A stretch of 41,554 nucleotides of DNA, taken from NCBI GenBank assembly GCA_022651245.1, contig JALCQM010000027.1:1-41554 (forward strand), read 5' to 3'. The translations under genes were made by a program, and so were the position numbers. The stretch comes from Lactobacillus sp. (lineage in GTDB: Bacteria > Bacillota > Bacilli > Lactobacillales > Lactobacillaceae). Shown in pieces: positions 32,578-41,400 of this stretch. Each line of letters starts with the position of its first letter. Within the stretch, counting starts at the first letter, position 1. Under the pieces are notes generated by a model, which was not told the origin of the DNA, ran no database searches, and worked only from the letters and a program-made list of their open reading frames with translations.

Positions 32578-33846
32578 ATGACTGTCACGAAACAAGTATT
32601 GACTCAGACAGATGTGGAAAAAGCAAGCGAGGTGTTGGCGTCTATTATTCGCCACACACCATTACAATACGACCCGTACCTTTCTCAAAAATATAACGCG
32701 AAGGTTTACTTAAAACGCGAGGACTTGCAAGCGGTCCGCTCCTTCAAGATTCGTGGTGCCTATTATGCGATCAGCCAAACCAGTGATGACGAGCGGGCGC
32801 GTGGCGTGGTGTGCGCCAGTGCCGGCAACCATGCACAAGGGGTGGCGTGGACCAGCCATAAAATGGGCATCCACGCGACGATTTTCATGCCGGTGACCAC
32901 CCCGAAACAAAAATGTGATCAGGTGCGTTTCTTCGGTGGCGATAACGTCACGATCAAGATGGTCGGCGATACCTTTGACGCCTGTGCCAAAGCGGCCAAC
33001 GCTTTTTGTGAACAGGAAAACCAAACGTTCATCGCGCCGTTCGACGACTTACATACCATGGCGGGGCAAGGCACGATCGCCACGGAGATCTTCCAAGACG
33101 CCAAGGCCCAAGGTTTCGATGTGGATTACCTGTGCGTCGCCATCGGTGGTGGCGGCTTGATCTCTGGGGTGTCTGCATATACCAAAGGCGTCAGCCCGCA
33201 AACCACCGTGGTAGGTGTTGAGCCTAGCAGCGCAGCGTCGATGGCGGCGGCGTTTGCGGCAGGCCAACCAGTCACCTTGAAGTCGATGGACACGTTTGTC
33301 GATGGGTGTGCCGTCGCGACGGCCGGGACGCTGACGTACGAAACCGCTCGCCGCTACGTCGACCAATTGACCCAAGTCCCAGAAGGCGCGGTGTCGCAAA
33401 CAATCCTTGATCTGTACACCAAACAAGCGATCGTCGCCGAACCCGCCGGGGCCTTGAGTGTCGGGGCATTGGCCAACTTGAAAGATGAGATCCAAGGAAA
33501 AACCGTAGTCTGCATCGTTTCTGGCGGCAACAACGACATCAACCGGATGCAAGAAATCGAAGAGCGCGCCTTGATCTATGCCGGTTTGCAACATTACTTC
33601 ATCTTCAACTTTCCCCAACGTCCAGGCGCCTTGCGGGAGTTCGTCAGCCAGGTCCTAGGTCCGGATGATGACATCACGAAGTTTGAATATACCAAAAAAG
33701 TCAACCGCGGGGATGGCCCGGTCTTGTTGGGCATTTTACTCGGGGACCGCACGACTTATCCCGACTTGATCAAGCGGATGGCGGCCTTTGACCCCCATTA
33801 TATCAACTTGATGGATAACCCGATGCTGTATGACATGCTGGTTTGA
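32578..33846 (+). CDS. ilvA: Threonine dehydratase (biosynthetic), single regulatory ACT-like domain
   Basis: 422 residues from the ATG at 32578, preceded by GGTGG; the ATG at 32566 would place the ribosome site too close. The PLP lysine is Lys 57 in R-S-F-K-I-R-G-A; the phosphate loop is in G-G-G-G-L-I-S-G; C-A-S-A-G-N-H-A-Q-G-V is also diagnostic. The last 85 residues (about 337-422), F-N-F-P-Q-R-P-G-A-L-R-E-F, form the single ACT-like domain of the short IlvA found in Firmicutes, responsible for isoleucine inhibition. It deaminates threonine to 2-oxobutyrate. The ABC ATPase gene starts 21 nt after its stop codon. Confidence 0.94.
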   Translation: MTVTKQVLTQTDVEKASEVLASIIRHTPLQYDPYLSQKYNAKVYLKREDLQAVRSFKIRGAYYAISQTSDDERARGVVCASAGNHAQGVAWTSHKMGIHATIFMPVTTPKQKCDQVRFFGGDNVTIKMVGDTFDACAKAANAFCEQENQTFIAPFDDLHTMAGQGTIATEIFQDAKAQGFDVDYLCVAIGGGGLISGVSAYTKGVSPQTTVVGVEPSSAASMAAAFAAGQPVTLKSMDTFVDGCAVATAGTLTYETARRYVDQLTQVPEGAVSQTILDLYTKQAIVAEPAGALSVGALANLKDEIQGKTVVCIVSGGNNDINRMQEIEERALIYAGLQHYFIFNFPQRPGALREFVSQVLGPDDDITKFEYTKKVNRGDGPVLLGILLGDRTTYPDLIKRMAAFDPHYINLMDNPMLYDMLV

Positions 33847-33867
33847 TACGTTGAAGGAGGAAAAAAT

Positions 33868-34653
33868 TTGGCAGAACCGATTTTAGCGTTCCGCGACGTG
33901 TCGCTAGAGCGCGGGGATAAAACGATCCTGGACCATATCGACTGGACGATCCAACCCAAGCAAAACTGGGCGATCTTAGGCTTGAACGGCGCCGGCAAAA
34001 CCACGATGCTCAAGATGATCCACGGCGACTTGTGGCCGTCAAACGGTGAACTGGAAGTGCTCGGCGGGGTGTTTGGCCACACGTCGATTCCGGAGTTGAC
34101 CAAGCGGATCGGCTGGGTGTCGACCGCCTTGCAAGACTGGTTACACCCCGGGGACTTAGTCGAAAAAATCGTCTTGTCGGGGAAATTTGCCAGTATTGGT
34201 TTGTACGAACGGTACACCAAAGCCGACTTGCAGGCGGCTAAGGACGTCTTAAGCGAAATGGGCGGCGAGCGTCTGATCGGGAAGACTTATCAAGTCTTGT
34301 CGCAAGGTGAGCGGCAATTAGCGATGATCGCCCGGGCCATGATGGCCAAGCCGGAACTCTTGATCTTAGACGAACCGTGCAACGGCTTGGATCTGTTCGC
34401 CCGCGAAGCCTTGTTGCAGCGCGTGGCCACTATCGCTGAACGCCCGGACAGCCCAGCGTTATTGTTTGTGTCCCATTACACGGAAGAATTATTGCCATGT
34501 TTTCAAAACGTCATGCTGCTGAAAAACGGCGCCGTCTTCGCTCAAGGCACGCGCCAGGACCTCTTAACGCCGGAAAAATTAGGCGAGTTCTATGCAGCCC
34601 CGATCCAGCTAACGGCGATCGGGACGGAGCGCGTCGCGGTTTACCCGCGGTAA
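33868..34653 (+). CDS. ABC-transporter-type ATPase (YlmA/ModF-like, single gene)
   Basis: 261 residues, beginning with TTG at 33868, 7 nt after AAGGAGG. Walker A G-L-N-G-A-G-K-T-T (about 38-46), signature L-S-Q-G-E-R-Q (about 148-154), Walker B L-L-I-L-D-E-P (about 167-173) and the switch H in V-S-H-Y-T-E-E are all present. The pattern E-R-G-D-K-T-I-L-D-H-I-D-W-T-I resembles the YlmA/molybdate-type stand-alone ATPases. No permease gene adjoins it, so its partner and substrate are unknown. It lies 21 nt after ilvA and probably shares its transcript. Confidence 0.85.
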   Translation: MAEPILAFRDVSLERGDKTILDHIDWTIQPKQNWAILGLNGAGKTTMLKMIHGDLWPSNGELEVLGGVFGHTSIPELTKRIGWVSTALQDWLHPGDLVEKIVLSGKFASIGLYERYTKADLQAAKDVLSEMGGERLIGKTYQVLSQGERQLAMIARAMMAKPELLILDEPCNGLDLFAREALLQRVATIAERPDSPALLFVSHYTEELLPCFQNVMLLKNGAVFAQGTRQDLLTPEKLGEFYAAPIQLTAIGTERVAVYPR

Positions 34654-34681
34654 ATTGCGGCGTTTGATCTCGCAAACCAAT

Positions 34682-34722
34682 AAAGCCACCTGTGCCCCAA
34701 GTTTGGGGATGCAGGTGGCTTT
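34682..34722 (+). terminator. Terminator after the ABC ATPase gene
   Basis: AAAGCCACCTG with CAGGTGGCTTT plus an inner CCCC/GGGG stem. It also faces the end of the convergent regulator gene. Confidence 0.9.
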
Positions 34723-34729
34723 GTTGTGG

Positions 34730-36202
34730 CTAAGGGGTCGCGGGGATGAGCTTGTCTTGGTAGGTCTTGGTCAATTTGAGGTATAGTTGGTGGAAATCGG
34801 TCGCGGTCACGTCGAGGTACCAGCTAAACATGGCGTTGGGGTGCCTGGCGATGAACCGGGCAACTGGCGGGGTGACACTGGTTTCGGCATCGCAGATCAA
34901 TAAGTCGGCCTCACTCAGCGGCGCGAGGTCCGACATCCGGGTGACGATGCTGAGGTTGTCTAAGAAGCCACTCAGTTGTTGATTTAAGATGTCGTTGGCC
35001 GCCAGCAGCACCTTGACGTGGACGGTGGCCGGCGGTTGCGTCGCCGGTAAGTGTGGGGTCAATAAAAAGTTCAGACTCGCGGCATAGCTGGCCGCATTTT
35101 GGCGTAGCAAGGCGAAGTGGTCCGTTTCGGGCAGCTGCTGTAAAAATTGCACCAAATGGTCGCCCAAGGCCCGTGTGCGTGGGGTGACGTGCTGCGGCGC
35201 TGAGAAGTCACAAGCCTTCGGGTAGTTACCCCCTAAAACTAAAAAGCGTGCGGTCACCCGCTCGATGTTGGCCCCTAAGTCGTCGTCGGTTTGTAAGGCG
35301 ACGTAGCCGGCGTCGCTAGGACGCAGCAGGTGACGTTGTAAATACTGGGTCACCTGTGCGGCTTGAGGGCACCACGTGGGCAAAACCGGCGGTTGCGGGG
35401 AGTGGGTCGCCAAGCGTAAATTGGTCGCTTGGTAAAATGCGAAAAATTGGTTCTCGTGGGTCACTTGGTCCCGCGTTAAGCTGGGGAACTGCGCGGCGGC
35501 AAAAACGGCCACGATCGGTACCGCGGCGTGTGGGGGCCCAGCTAAGGTATGGCCTTGGGCGATCCGCAAGCGGCTGCAAGCTAATAAGAACAAGTCCAAC
35601 TGGGCGAGAAGCGGATACGGGTCACGGCAAGACAAGGCGCGGTATTGCACCTGCAGGTCTGCTAACTGCGCGACCTTAAACGGCCACACCGTTCCGTGGG
35701 CGGCTTGCCAGTAGAGCATTTGCAGGCACAAGCGGATCTGGGGTTCTGGGCCGGTAAAACCTGGGTGGGTTAGTGACACCTTGATCTGATATTGACCCAG
35801 AAACTGCCGCAGCGCGACGAGTTTCCGGTTCAAGGTGGAGCGGCTGATAAAATGCGTCTGGCAAAATTCAGCGACGCTCGGCTGGTGGCCTTGCACCAAA
35901 TAGTCGAAGAAGCGAAACGGCAGGGCGTTTTGCAGCCGGTCGTATAAGTAATGGTCAGCGGAAACGGCGACCGGGCCAGGGGAGAGCAGCTGCTTGTGCA
36001 TGGTGGTGAGTGGTTGGCCGGTCAGCGTGGCCAAATCTTGGCTCAACTCCTGGAACAAGTTGTAAGTGCGCTGATAGGACAGCGCTAATTTGGTACTGAG
36101 CTCCACGATGGTTTTGCCTGTGGCTTCTAGGGCACTCAAAGCCTGCAGGAGTTGGTATTTTTGCAGTTCCGTTTTTTCGAGAAAAATTGCCGCGAATTCC
36201 AT
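34730..36202 (-). CDS. Mga-family transcriptional regulator 1
   Basis: 490 residues from the ATG at 36202. The frame is open upstream to 36325, but the perfect TATAAT at 36240-36245 (minus strand) lies inside that extension, so the downstream start is preferred. The N-terminal winged helix (about 10-60) is followed by the Mga HTH unit F-C-Q-T-H-F-I-S-R-S-T-L-N-R-K-L (about 113-128) and the helical block P-Q-I-R-L-C-L-Q-M-L-Y-W-Q-A-A-H-G-T-V-W-P-F. The C-terminal part resembles the EIIB-like end of Mga/AtxA regulators. Such proteins respond to carbohydrates or stress; the targets are unknown. It shares a bidirectional terminator with the kinase gene upstream. Confidence 0.8.
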   Translation of the reverse strand: MEFAAIFLEKTELQKYQLLQALSALEATGKTIVELSTKLALSYQRTYNLFQELSQDLATLTGQPLTTMHKQLLSPGPVAVSADHYLYDRLQNALPFRFFDYLVQGHQPSVAEFCQTHFISRSTLNRKLVALRQFLGQYQIKVSLTHPGFTGPEPQIRLCLQMLYWQAAHGTVWPFKVAQLADLQVQYRALSCRDPYPLLAQLDLFLLACSRLRIAQGHTLAGPPHAAVPIVAVFAAAQFPSLTRDQVTHENQFFAFYQATNLRLATHSPQPPVLPTWCPQAAQVTQYLQRHLLRPSDAGYVALQTDDDLGANIERVTARFLVLGGNYPKACDFSAPQHVTPRTRALGDHLVQFLQQLPETDHFALLRQNAASYAASLNFLLTPHLPATQPPATVHVKVLLAANDILNQQLSGFLDNLSIVTRMSDLAPLSEADLLICDAETSVTPPVARFIARHPNAMFSWYLDVTATDFHQLYLKLTKTYQDKLIPATP

Positions 36203-36239
36203 GCCTTCAAGCACCTCACTTTGCACCAGTTTAGGTTCA

Positions 36240-36245
36240 ATTATA
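36240..36245 (-). promoter_or_regulatory. -10 box of Mga-type regulator 1
   Basis: Perfect TATAAT on the minus strand about 38 nt before the chosen start, in an AT-rich region. No clear -35 box. It decides the translation start because longer versions would lie upstream of the transcript. Confidence 0.55.
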
Positions 36246-36308
36246 TCAAATACTATAAAAAATACTATCATTAGAAGCAACCGGGCCAGTGATTCGTTAG
36301 GCGGGCAC

Positions 36309-36353
36309 AATAAAACCCCGGGCAAACCAAGTCGCGGTTTGCCTGGGGTTATT
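36309..36353 (-). terminator. Terminator after the deoxynucleoside kinase gene
   Basis: A long stem with 36309-36328 as left arm and 36336-36353 as right arm (core CCCCGGGCAAACC / GGTTTGCCTGGGG, one mismatch or bulge), A- and T-rich on its two flanks, 18 nt after the kinase stop. Confidence 0.9.
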
Positions 36354-36370
36354 TGCCATTCAAAGCGGTT

Positions 36371-37036
36371 TTAAGCGTTCGCTTGTTGATGGGCTTGGGT
36401 CAAGGCGGCGAGGCGCTCGTCGATCAACGCGATGACCTTTTTGCGGTCGAGGTCGTTGCCGACGAAGTCTAATTCGTCCCCGTTGATCTGCATCTTAGGG
36501 CTTTCGTTGTAATCGTTGTACCATTGATCGTAGCGCTTGTTGAGTTCTTTATAGTAGTCATACAACGACGGATCGGTATCGATCTGTTCGTATGGCCGAC
36601 CGCGCAGCTTGATCCGGGTCAGCATCGTCTCGAAGCTGACGCGAATGTGAACCAGCAGATCCGGCCGCTTCTTGTGCGCCGCAAACGGTAACTCTTCCAT
36701 CATATTGGCGAGCAAGTCGTCATAGACTTTCACTTCTGTCGCGGTGGCCCGGCCGAGATCGGCATTCAAGTGGAAGAGCAAAGAGTCTTCGAAGATCGAC
36801 CGGTCCAAGATGTTGTTGTCATCGCGGTAAGCTTGTTTGATCGAAGCGAAGCGTTTGTTCAAAAAGTAGATCTGCAGTAAAAAGGCGTATTTCTTTGGAT
36901 CTTGGTAGAACAGTGGCAAGACTTCGTTATCATCAACGGATTCATAGAATGCTTGTGTGCCCAGGTGGTCTGCCAACATCTGAGTCAGGCTGGTTTTACC
37001 AGCCCCGATAGTCCCTGCTAATACGATCAATGTCAT
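36371..37036 (-). CDS. Deoxynucleoside kinase (deoxyadenosine/deoxyguanosine kinase type)
   Basis: 221 residues if the second of two adjacent ATG codons (37036) is used, which gives better spacing from GAGGGAG; the first is at 37039. The P-loop G-T-I-G-A-G-K-T-S (about 8-16) is followed by E-S-V-D-D-N (about 33-38), D-R-S-I-F-E-D (about 78-84) with the catalytic D-R-S, and the R-G-R-P-Y-E lid region. It phosphorylates deoxyadenosine or deoxyguanosine for nucleotide salvage. Lactobacilli often have a dAK/dGK pair; only one copy is present here. Monocistronic. Confidence 0.88.
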   Translation of the reverse strand: MTLIVLAGTIGAGKTSLTQMLADHLGTQAFYESVDDNEVLPLFYQDPKKYAFLLQIYFLNKRFASIKQAYRDDNNILDRSIFEDSLLFHLNADLGRATATEVKVYDDLLANMMEELPFAAHKKRPDLLVHIRVSFETMLTRIKLRGRPYEQIDTDPSLYDYYKELNKRYDQWYNDYNESPKMQINGDELDFVGNDLDRKKVIALIDERLAALTQAHQQANA

Positions 37037-37149
37037 CATGCTCCCTCTTTGCTCAGGAATTCGTCGCGAAATTCACGCATCATCCATCATACGGGGAACA
37101 GCAGGTGATTGCAAGCAAAAGCCGAGGGTCAATATTCAGAAAACTTAAT

Positions 37150-37179
37150 TTGAAAACATCTATCATCTACGGTTATAAT
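37150..37179 (+). promoter_or_regulatory. Promoter of Mga-type regulator 2
   Basis: TTGAAA (37150-37155), 18 nt, TATAAT (37174-37179). A second TATAAT occurs at 37200-37205, too near the start codon to be the main promoter. Confidence 0.65.
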
Positions 37180-37219
37180 TATTTCGAATGATACCAGGCT
37201 ATAATTGGGGGAAATGTAT

Positions 37220-38803
37220 ATGCGCGGTCGGGAAGATATTTTTCTTTCGATGTCCGAAACAGAAAAAATGAGTTTGTTCCGTCGAATCGTCAATGCGCGC
37301 GTCGCACAGACGCCGGTTGAGGATCGACTGGTCCTGGAACACCAAGGCAAACCGTTGGTCAAAGACGTTAACCTCAAGCAAATCGCGTCGTTGACAGGGC
37401 GTAACTATGGTAGTGTCTATAACACGTATAACGGGCTGGTCGAGGCCTTAGAGGTGATGACGCACCACAAGAACGCGACGACTAAGCGCCTGTTTAACGT
37501 CCCATCGAGTCAAGTGCGGTTGTTTTTTGTGCAGCAAGGACAGCCGTATAAGTTCTTAGAGGCCTTGTTGTATCACCAATACGACAATTTTGAGGACTTT
37601 TTGGCGCACGAACAAACCAGTAAGGCGACGATGCTGCGGCATTTGAAGCCGGTTCGCGATTTTGCCCGCAAATTTGGGGTGCGTTTTTCATACGAAACAC
37701 TGAGCTTGCAAGGCGACGAAAAACGCGTCCGGGTCTTTTTGACGATCATCTTTTGGATGGCGACAGACGGTGCTGGCTGGCCTTTTGCAGGGTGCCAGCG
37801 GGAGTTGAAGGGCCAAGAGATCGACGCGATCATCCAGATGTTCGATATGGGGCGGCCTAATTTGGTCACGCGCGAAATCGCGATGTACTATGGGGCCGTG
37901 GCGCAACAGCGCGCTCAAGACGGCCACGCGCTGTCTTTGGCAAACTCTAGCTCGGCGCTGAAGTATCCGGTGCCAAATGTTTTTGAAGAGTTGCAAGACA
38001 TTTTGCCGCAAGCGCCTGAATACCGTGATTTGAGCATGAGCGAGCAGATGGGGGAGTCCGCAGCGCTGTTTTTCCTATTCAACTTCTTGCCATTTTACGT
38101 GACCACCGGCACTGACATGCAGTCGACGGTGGTGCGCCGCTTCGAGCGCTATAACCCAGAGATCCATACCTTGGTCACAGAATTCTTGGCGAAGCTGCCG
38201 GTGGACTTTATCGCGGATGCCGTCTTGCCACAAGCGACGATGAACATGTTGTTGGCAAACTTGCTGGCGGTGACCGTGTCGATCCAAGAATTCGGGGAAG
38301 ACTTGACGGAAGTGATCGCCTATGAGGTCAACGACAAGCTGCACCAGATGCCAGAAAACGCCGGCTTACGTAAAAAGGTCCGTCAGACGCTGGAACACGT
38401 GGTCTTTAGCCATGAGCTGGATGAATTCACCGACTCGCTAGATGTGTTGACGGATTCGTTTTACCGCAACGTTTTACAGCTTGTGGTGCAGTTCATTCCC
38501 CCAGTCAAGGTCAAAGTCGCGGTAGTGATCGAACAGACCTTACTCGGTTACATCGATCTGCTGGCCTTTTTGATGAGTCAGCCGATCGTCGATTTGGTCT
38601 CACCGAACGAAACGGATCTCGATCAAGCGGACTTGGTGATCGAAAGTTCGACGGTGCCTGATGCGGCCGCCAAAAAGAGCCCTGGGACGGTCACGTATAA
38701 GTGGGCGTCAACGAGTTCCAACGACTGGTATGGGGAGCTATACGCCACGATCCGCCAGATCTGGGATGACAAGATGAGCGTAGGGGGTGTCGTCGATTAC
38801 TGA
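37220..38803 (+). CDS. Mga-family transcriptional regulator 2
   Basis: 527 residues from the ATG at 37220, 7 nt after GGGGGA; two alternative starts (37205 TTG, 37214 ATG) are spaced worse. The N-terminal HTH (about 45-75: L-K-Q-I-A-S-L-T-G-R-N-Y-G-S-V-Y-N-T-Y) is followed by the Mga HTH unit F-L-A-H-E-Q-T-S-K-A-T-M-L-R-H-L (about 125-140) and the R-V-R-V-F-L-T-I-I-F-W-M-A-T-D-G-A-G-W-P-F block that mirrors regulator 1. A long helical middle domain and an EIIB-like C-terminal part follow. Overall architecture matches regulator 1 though sequences differ widely. Its 3' end overlaps the Crp/Fnr gene by 17 nt, implying translational coupling. Confidence 0.8.
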   Translation: MRGREDIFLSMSETEKMSLFRRIVNARVAQTPVEDRLVLEHQGKPLVKDVNLKQIASLTGRNYGSVYNTYNGLVEALEVMTHHKNATTKRLFNVPSSQVRLFFVQQGQPYKFLEALLYHQYDNFEDFLAHEQTSKATMLRHLKPVRDFARKFGVRFSYETLSLQGDEKRVRVFLTIIFWMATDGAGWPFAGCQRELKGQEIDAIIQMFDMGRPNLVTREIAMYYGAVAQQRAQDGHALSLANSSSALKYPVPNVFEELQDILPQAPEYRDLSMSEQMGESAALFFLFNFLPFYVTTGTDMQSTVVRRFERYNPEIHTLVTEFLAKLPVDFIADAVLPQATMNMLLANLLAVTVSIQEFGEDLTEVIAYEVNDKLHQMPENAGLRKKVRQTLEHVVFSHELDEFTDSLDVLTDSFYRNVLQLVVQFIPPVKVKVAVVIEQTLLGYIDLLAFLMSQPIVDLVSPNETDLDQADLVIESSTVPDAAAKKSPGTVTYKWASTSSNDWYGELYATIRQIWDDKMSVGGVVDY

Positions 38804-39464
38804 GCACGAGCATTTATGCGTGGCGCGGGTGCCGATTTTTAATCACCTGCCGCACGCTCAGTTAGAGCAAATCGAAAACTTGGTGCACCACAACCATTTT
38901 GCGGCCGGAGAACCGTTGTATTTGGAAAACACGCCAGCCGATGCGCTGTACATTTTGCATGCCGGCCAGGTCAAAATTGCCCGGAGTTCAGCGGAAGGCC
39001 GAGAGCAATTACTGCGGCTGTTAGGCCCGGGAGATTTTGACGGCGATCAGGCTTTGTTCACAGACCGGCAGCACACGGCAGAAGCACAAGCGGTAGCACC
39101 GGTGACGGCTTGCGTCTTGTATAAGCGGGATTTTCAGCAGTTGTTGCAGACCTACCCGGCCATCAGTACCGCGGTGATCTCGGCGTTGGCGACGCGGATC
39201 GATGAGTTAGAAACGCAAACGACGATGGTCACCACGGCCGATGTGGCCACCCGGCTGGCCCGGTATTTAGCTGATCAAGCACAGGCGCAAGGGGCGACGT
39301 TTACGTTACCGATGAAAAAACGGGACCTCGCCGATTTTTTGGGCACCACGCCCGAGACGCTGAGCCGCAAGTTGGCAGGATTTGAGAAGAACGGGTGGAT
39401 CAAGCAAGGGGCGCGGCGGCAGATCACGGTTGTCGATGCTGCCGCGTTGACGGCGCCAGAATGA
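38787..39464 (+). CDS. Crp/Fnr-family transcriptional regulator (FLP-like)
   Basis: 225 residues from the GTG at 38787; the start is uncertain because the GGGGG upstream is close, and GTG 38820 is an alternative that would remove the first cysteine. The cNMP-binding-like beta-barrel (about 15-125) contains [11 protein letters not shown]. The C-terminal HTH reads [20 protein letters not shown] (about 176-195), with Glu, Ser and Arg placed as in FNR. There is no iron-sulfur cysteine cluster; Cys 11 and Cys 109 are the visible pair, comparable to the two redox cysteines described for the Lactobacillus casei FNR-like protein FLP. It may respond to oxygen or thiol state. It overlaps the Mga-type gene. 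Confidence 0.82.
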   Translation: MSSITEHEHLCVARVPIFNHLPHAQLEQIENLVHHNHFAAGEPLYLENTPADALYILHAGQVKIARSSAEGREQLLRLLGPGDFDGDQALFTDRQHTAEAQAVAPVTACVLYKRDFQQLLQTYPAISTAVISALATRIDELETQTTMVTTADVATRLARYLADQAQAQGATFTLPMKKRDLADFLGTTPETLSRKLAGFEKNGWIKQGARRQITVVDAAALTAPE

Positions 39465-39489
39465 AAAGGCGTTGGGCTATTGCACCGCC

Positions 39490-39723
39490 GAGAAAAATAC
39501 GTTATCTTATAAATTATTAAACACACAGAGCGTACCCATAGGGGGTCTGTTAGAGACGTGGCGGTTGGTGCAAGTCACGGTGACCCTGATTCCAGTGCGT
39601 CAGTGGGCAGAGAAGATCTGCACGGTCAGGACCGTTACCCCTCAAGCGAGCGTGGCCAGTTGGCCAAACTTGGGTGGTACCGCGGAAAGAAGCCTTTCGT
39701 CCCAATTGGATGGAGGGCTTTTT
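39490..39723 (+). promoter_or_regulatory. T-box riboswitch for serS
   Basis: The conserved T-box T-G-G-G-T-G-G-T-A-C-C-G-C-G-G is at 39671-39685. It is followed by a terminator, GCCTTTCGTCC (39692-39702) with GGATGGAGGGC (39708-39718) and five T. The preceding 170 nt form the tRNA-binding stem I region; I did not fix the specifier codon. Uncharged tRNA-Ser should favour readthrough into serS. The 5' boundary is approximate. Confidence 0.88.
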
Positions 39724-39747
39724 GTGTGCATTTTTAGGAGGAAGAAC

Positions 39748-41031
39748 ATGTTAGATATCAAAGTCTTGCGGCAAGAACCGCAATGGGCGAAAGACAAGTT
39801 GGCGGCGCGGGGTATTGATGGCGTCGAGATCGATGAGGTTTTGGCGCTTGATACCCAGCGTCGTGGTGTGATCGGCCAAACAGAGGACCTGAAAGCCAAG
39901 CGTAACAAGGTTTCTGATGAGATCGCGGCCAAGAAGCGGGCCAAAGAAGACGCCAGCGACCAAATCGCCGCTATGCGAACGGTTGGTCAAGACATCGCGA
40001 AGTTAGACGCAACGCTCAAAGACCTCGACGACAAGATCCGCTACATTTTGGTGCGCTTACCCAACTTCCCAGCGGATGGCGTGCCGATGTCGTTGAACGA
40101 AGACGATTCCCGTGAAGAATATAAATGGGGAGAGCGCCCAACTTTTGACTTCACCCCGAAGGCCCATTACGAAATCGGGGAAGCCTTAGGCATTCTCGAT
40201 TTCGAACGGGCGGCCAAAGTCTCGGGCAGCCGTTTTGTGTACTATAAAGGCGCCGGTGCGCGACTGGAACGCGCCGTGTATAACTTCTTCTTAGACGAAC
40301 ACGCTAAGGAAGGCTATACCGAAATGCTCACCCCGTATTTGGTCAACGATGACTCGATGTTTGGCACGGGCCAGTTTCCCAAGTTTACCGAAGACGTGTA
40401 CAGCATCAACAATGAAGATCAAGAAGAAACCTTGATCCCGACGGCAGAAGTGCCGCTGGTCAACTACTACCGCGATGAGATCATCCCGAGTGAAAAACTC
40501 CCGATCTCCTTTACGGCCTTATCCCCAGCGTTTCGTTCTGAAGCCGGCAGTGCCGGTCGGGATACGCGTGGGTTGATCCGGATGCACCAGTTCAACAAGG
40601 TCGAGATGGTCAAGTTCTGTAAGCCGGAAGACTCTTGGCACGAACTCGATAACTTGATCCATGATGCCGAAGACTTGCTGCAAAAACTGGGCCTGGCTTA
40701 CCATGTGATCACCTTGGCCAGTGGTGACGCGAGCTTCACGAGCGCAAAAACCAATGATCTGGAAGTGTGGTTGCCGGCCCAAGACCGCTATCGCGAAATC
40801 TCGAGCTGTTCGAACTGCACGGATTTCCAAGCACGCCGCGCGCAGATCAAATATCGCGACGAAAATGGCAAGCCACAATTTGTCCACACCCTTAACGGTT
40901 CTGGTTTAGCCGTCGGTCGGGCAGTGGCCGCCATTTTGGAAAATTATCAAAACGCAGATGGCACCGTGACGATTCCGGAAGTGCTGGTTCCATATATGGG
41001 TGGCCAGACGGTGATCGCGGCAGAAGATTAG
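39748..41031 (+). CDS. serS: Seryl-tRNA synthetase
   Basis: 427 residues from the ATG at 39748, 8 nt after TAGGAGG; the frame is open further up but runs through the T-box leader. The N-terminal antiparallel coiled coil (about 28-100) is Lys/Glu/Asp-rich. The class II motifs are seen as [20 protein letters not shown] (motif 2, about 262-281) and G-S-G-L-A-V-G-R (motif 3, about 386-393), with T-A-E-V-P-L binding serine. It charges tRNA-Ser. Expression follows tRNA-Ser charging through the T-box. Confidence 0.97.
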   Translation: MLDIKVLRQEPQWAKDKLAARGIDGVEIDEVLALDTQRRGVIGQTEDLKAKRNKVSDEIAAKKRAKEDASDQIAAMRTVGQDIAKLDATLKDLDDKIRYILVRLPNFPADGVPMSLNEDDSREEYKWGERPTFDFTPKAHYEIGEALGILDFERAAKVSGSRFVYYKGAGARLERAVYNFFLDEHAKEGYTEMLTPYLVNDDSMFGTGQFPKFTEDVYSINNEDQEETLIPTAEVPLVNYYRDEIIPSEKLPISFTALSPAFRSEAGSAGRDTRGLIRMHQFNKVEMVKFCKPEDSWHELDNLIHDAEDLLQKLGLAYHVITLASGDASFTSAKTNDLEVWLPAQDRYREISSCSNCTDFQARRAQIKYRDENGKPQFVHTLNGSGLAVGRAVAAILENYQNADGTVTIPEVLVPYMGGQTVIAAED

Positions 41032-41040
41032 TCAGCAATA

Positions 41041-41096
41041 ACCCCGAACCCCGTAGCGTTACGATTACCTTTGAATCGTGATGTCGCGGGGTTTTT
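41041..41096 (+). terminator. Terminator after serS
   Basis: ACCCCG with CGGGGT encloses ACGATT with AATCGT, followed by five T. Confidence 0.85.
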
Positions 41097-41128
41097 GATG
41101 CCCAATTTAATTTTTCTGGAAAAAAAGG

Positions 41129-41157
41129 TTGACCGGTGTGAAAGGACTTGATATTAT
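41129..41157 (+). promoter_or_regulatory. Tandem promoter P1 upstream of presumed rRNA operon
   Basis: TTGACC (41129-41134), 17-nt spacer, TATTAT (41152-41157). Confidence 0.65.
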
Positions 41158-41285
41158 ATTCAACGTTGTCACTGCGACCAACGCGTCAACGCGCTTGGCT
41201 AGGCAATGCTGCACTTACATATCAGGGACGAACGGATAATTATTCACTCGTCATGAGAAAGTTGAAAATCACGATGAAAAAGTTG

Positions 41286-41314
41286 TTGACGACGACGCAC
41301 TCAGCTGATATGAT
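41286..41314 (+). promoter_or_regulatory. Tandem promoter P2 upstream of presumed rRNA operon
   Basis: TTGACG (41286-41291), 17-nt spacer, TATGAT (41309-41314). Confidence 0.75.
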
Positions 41315-41369
41315 TTAAAAGTTGTCGCGAGCGCGAATGAAGCGCTTAACGGAAATAATAAAAAGTTTC

Positions 41370-41400
41370 TTGTTGACAACGATATAAGCGATATGATAAA
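41370..41400 (+). promoter_or_regulatory. Tandem promoter P3 upstream of presumed rRNA operon
   Basis: TATGAT (41392-41397) with TTGTTG (41370-41375) 16 nt upstream; alternatively TTGACA (41373-41378) with GATAAA (41395-41400), also 16 nt. Either register gives a start near 41405. Confidence 0.7.

Noticed and set aside
39472-39747. N-terminal extension of seryl-tRNA synthetase
   Set aside because: It covers the T-box leader; the typical SerS start M-L-D-I-K and the ribosome site are at 39748.
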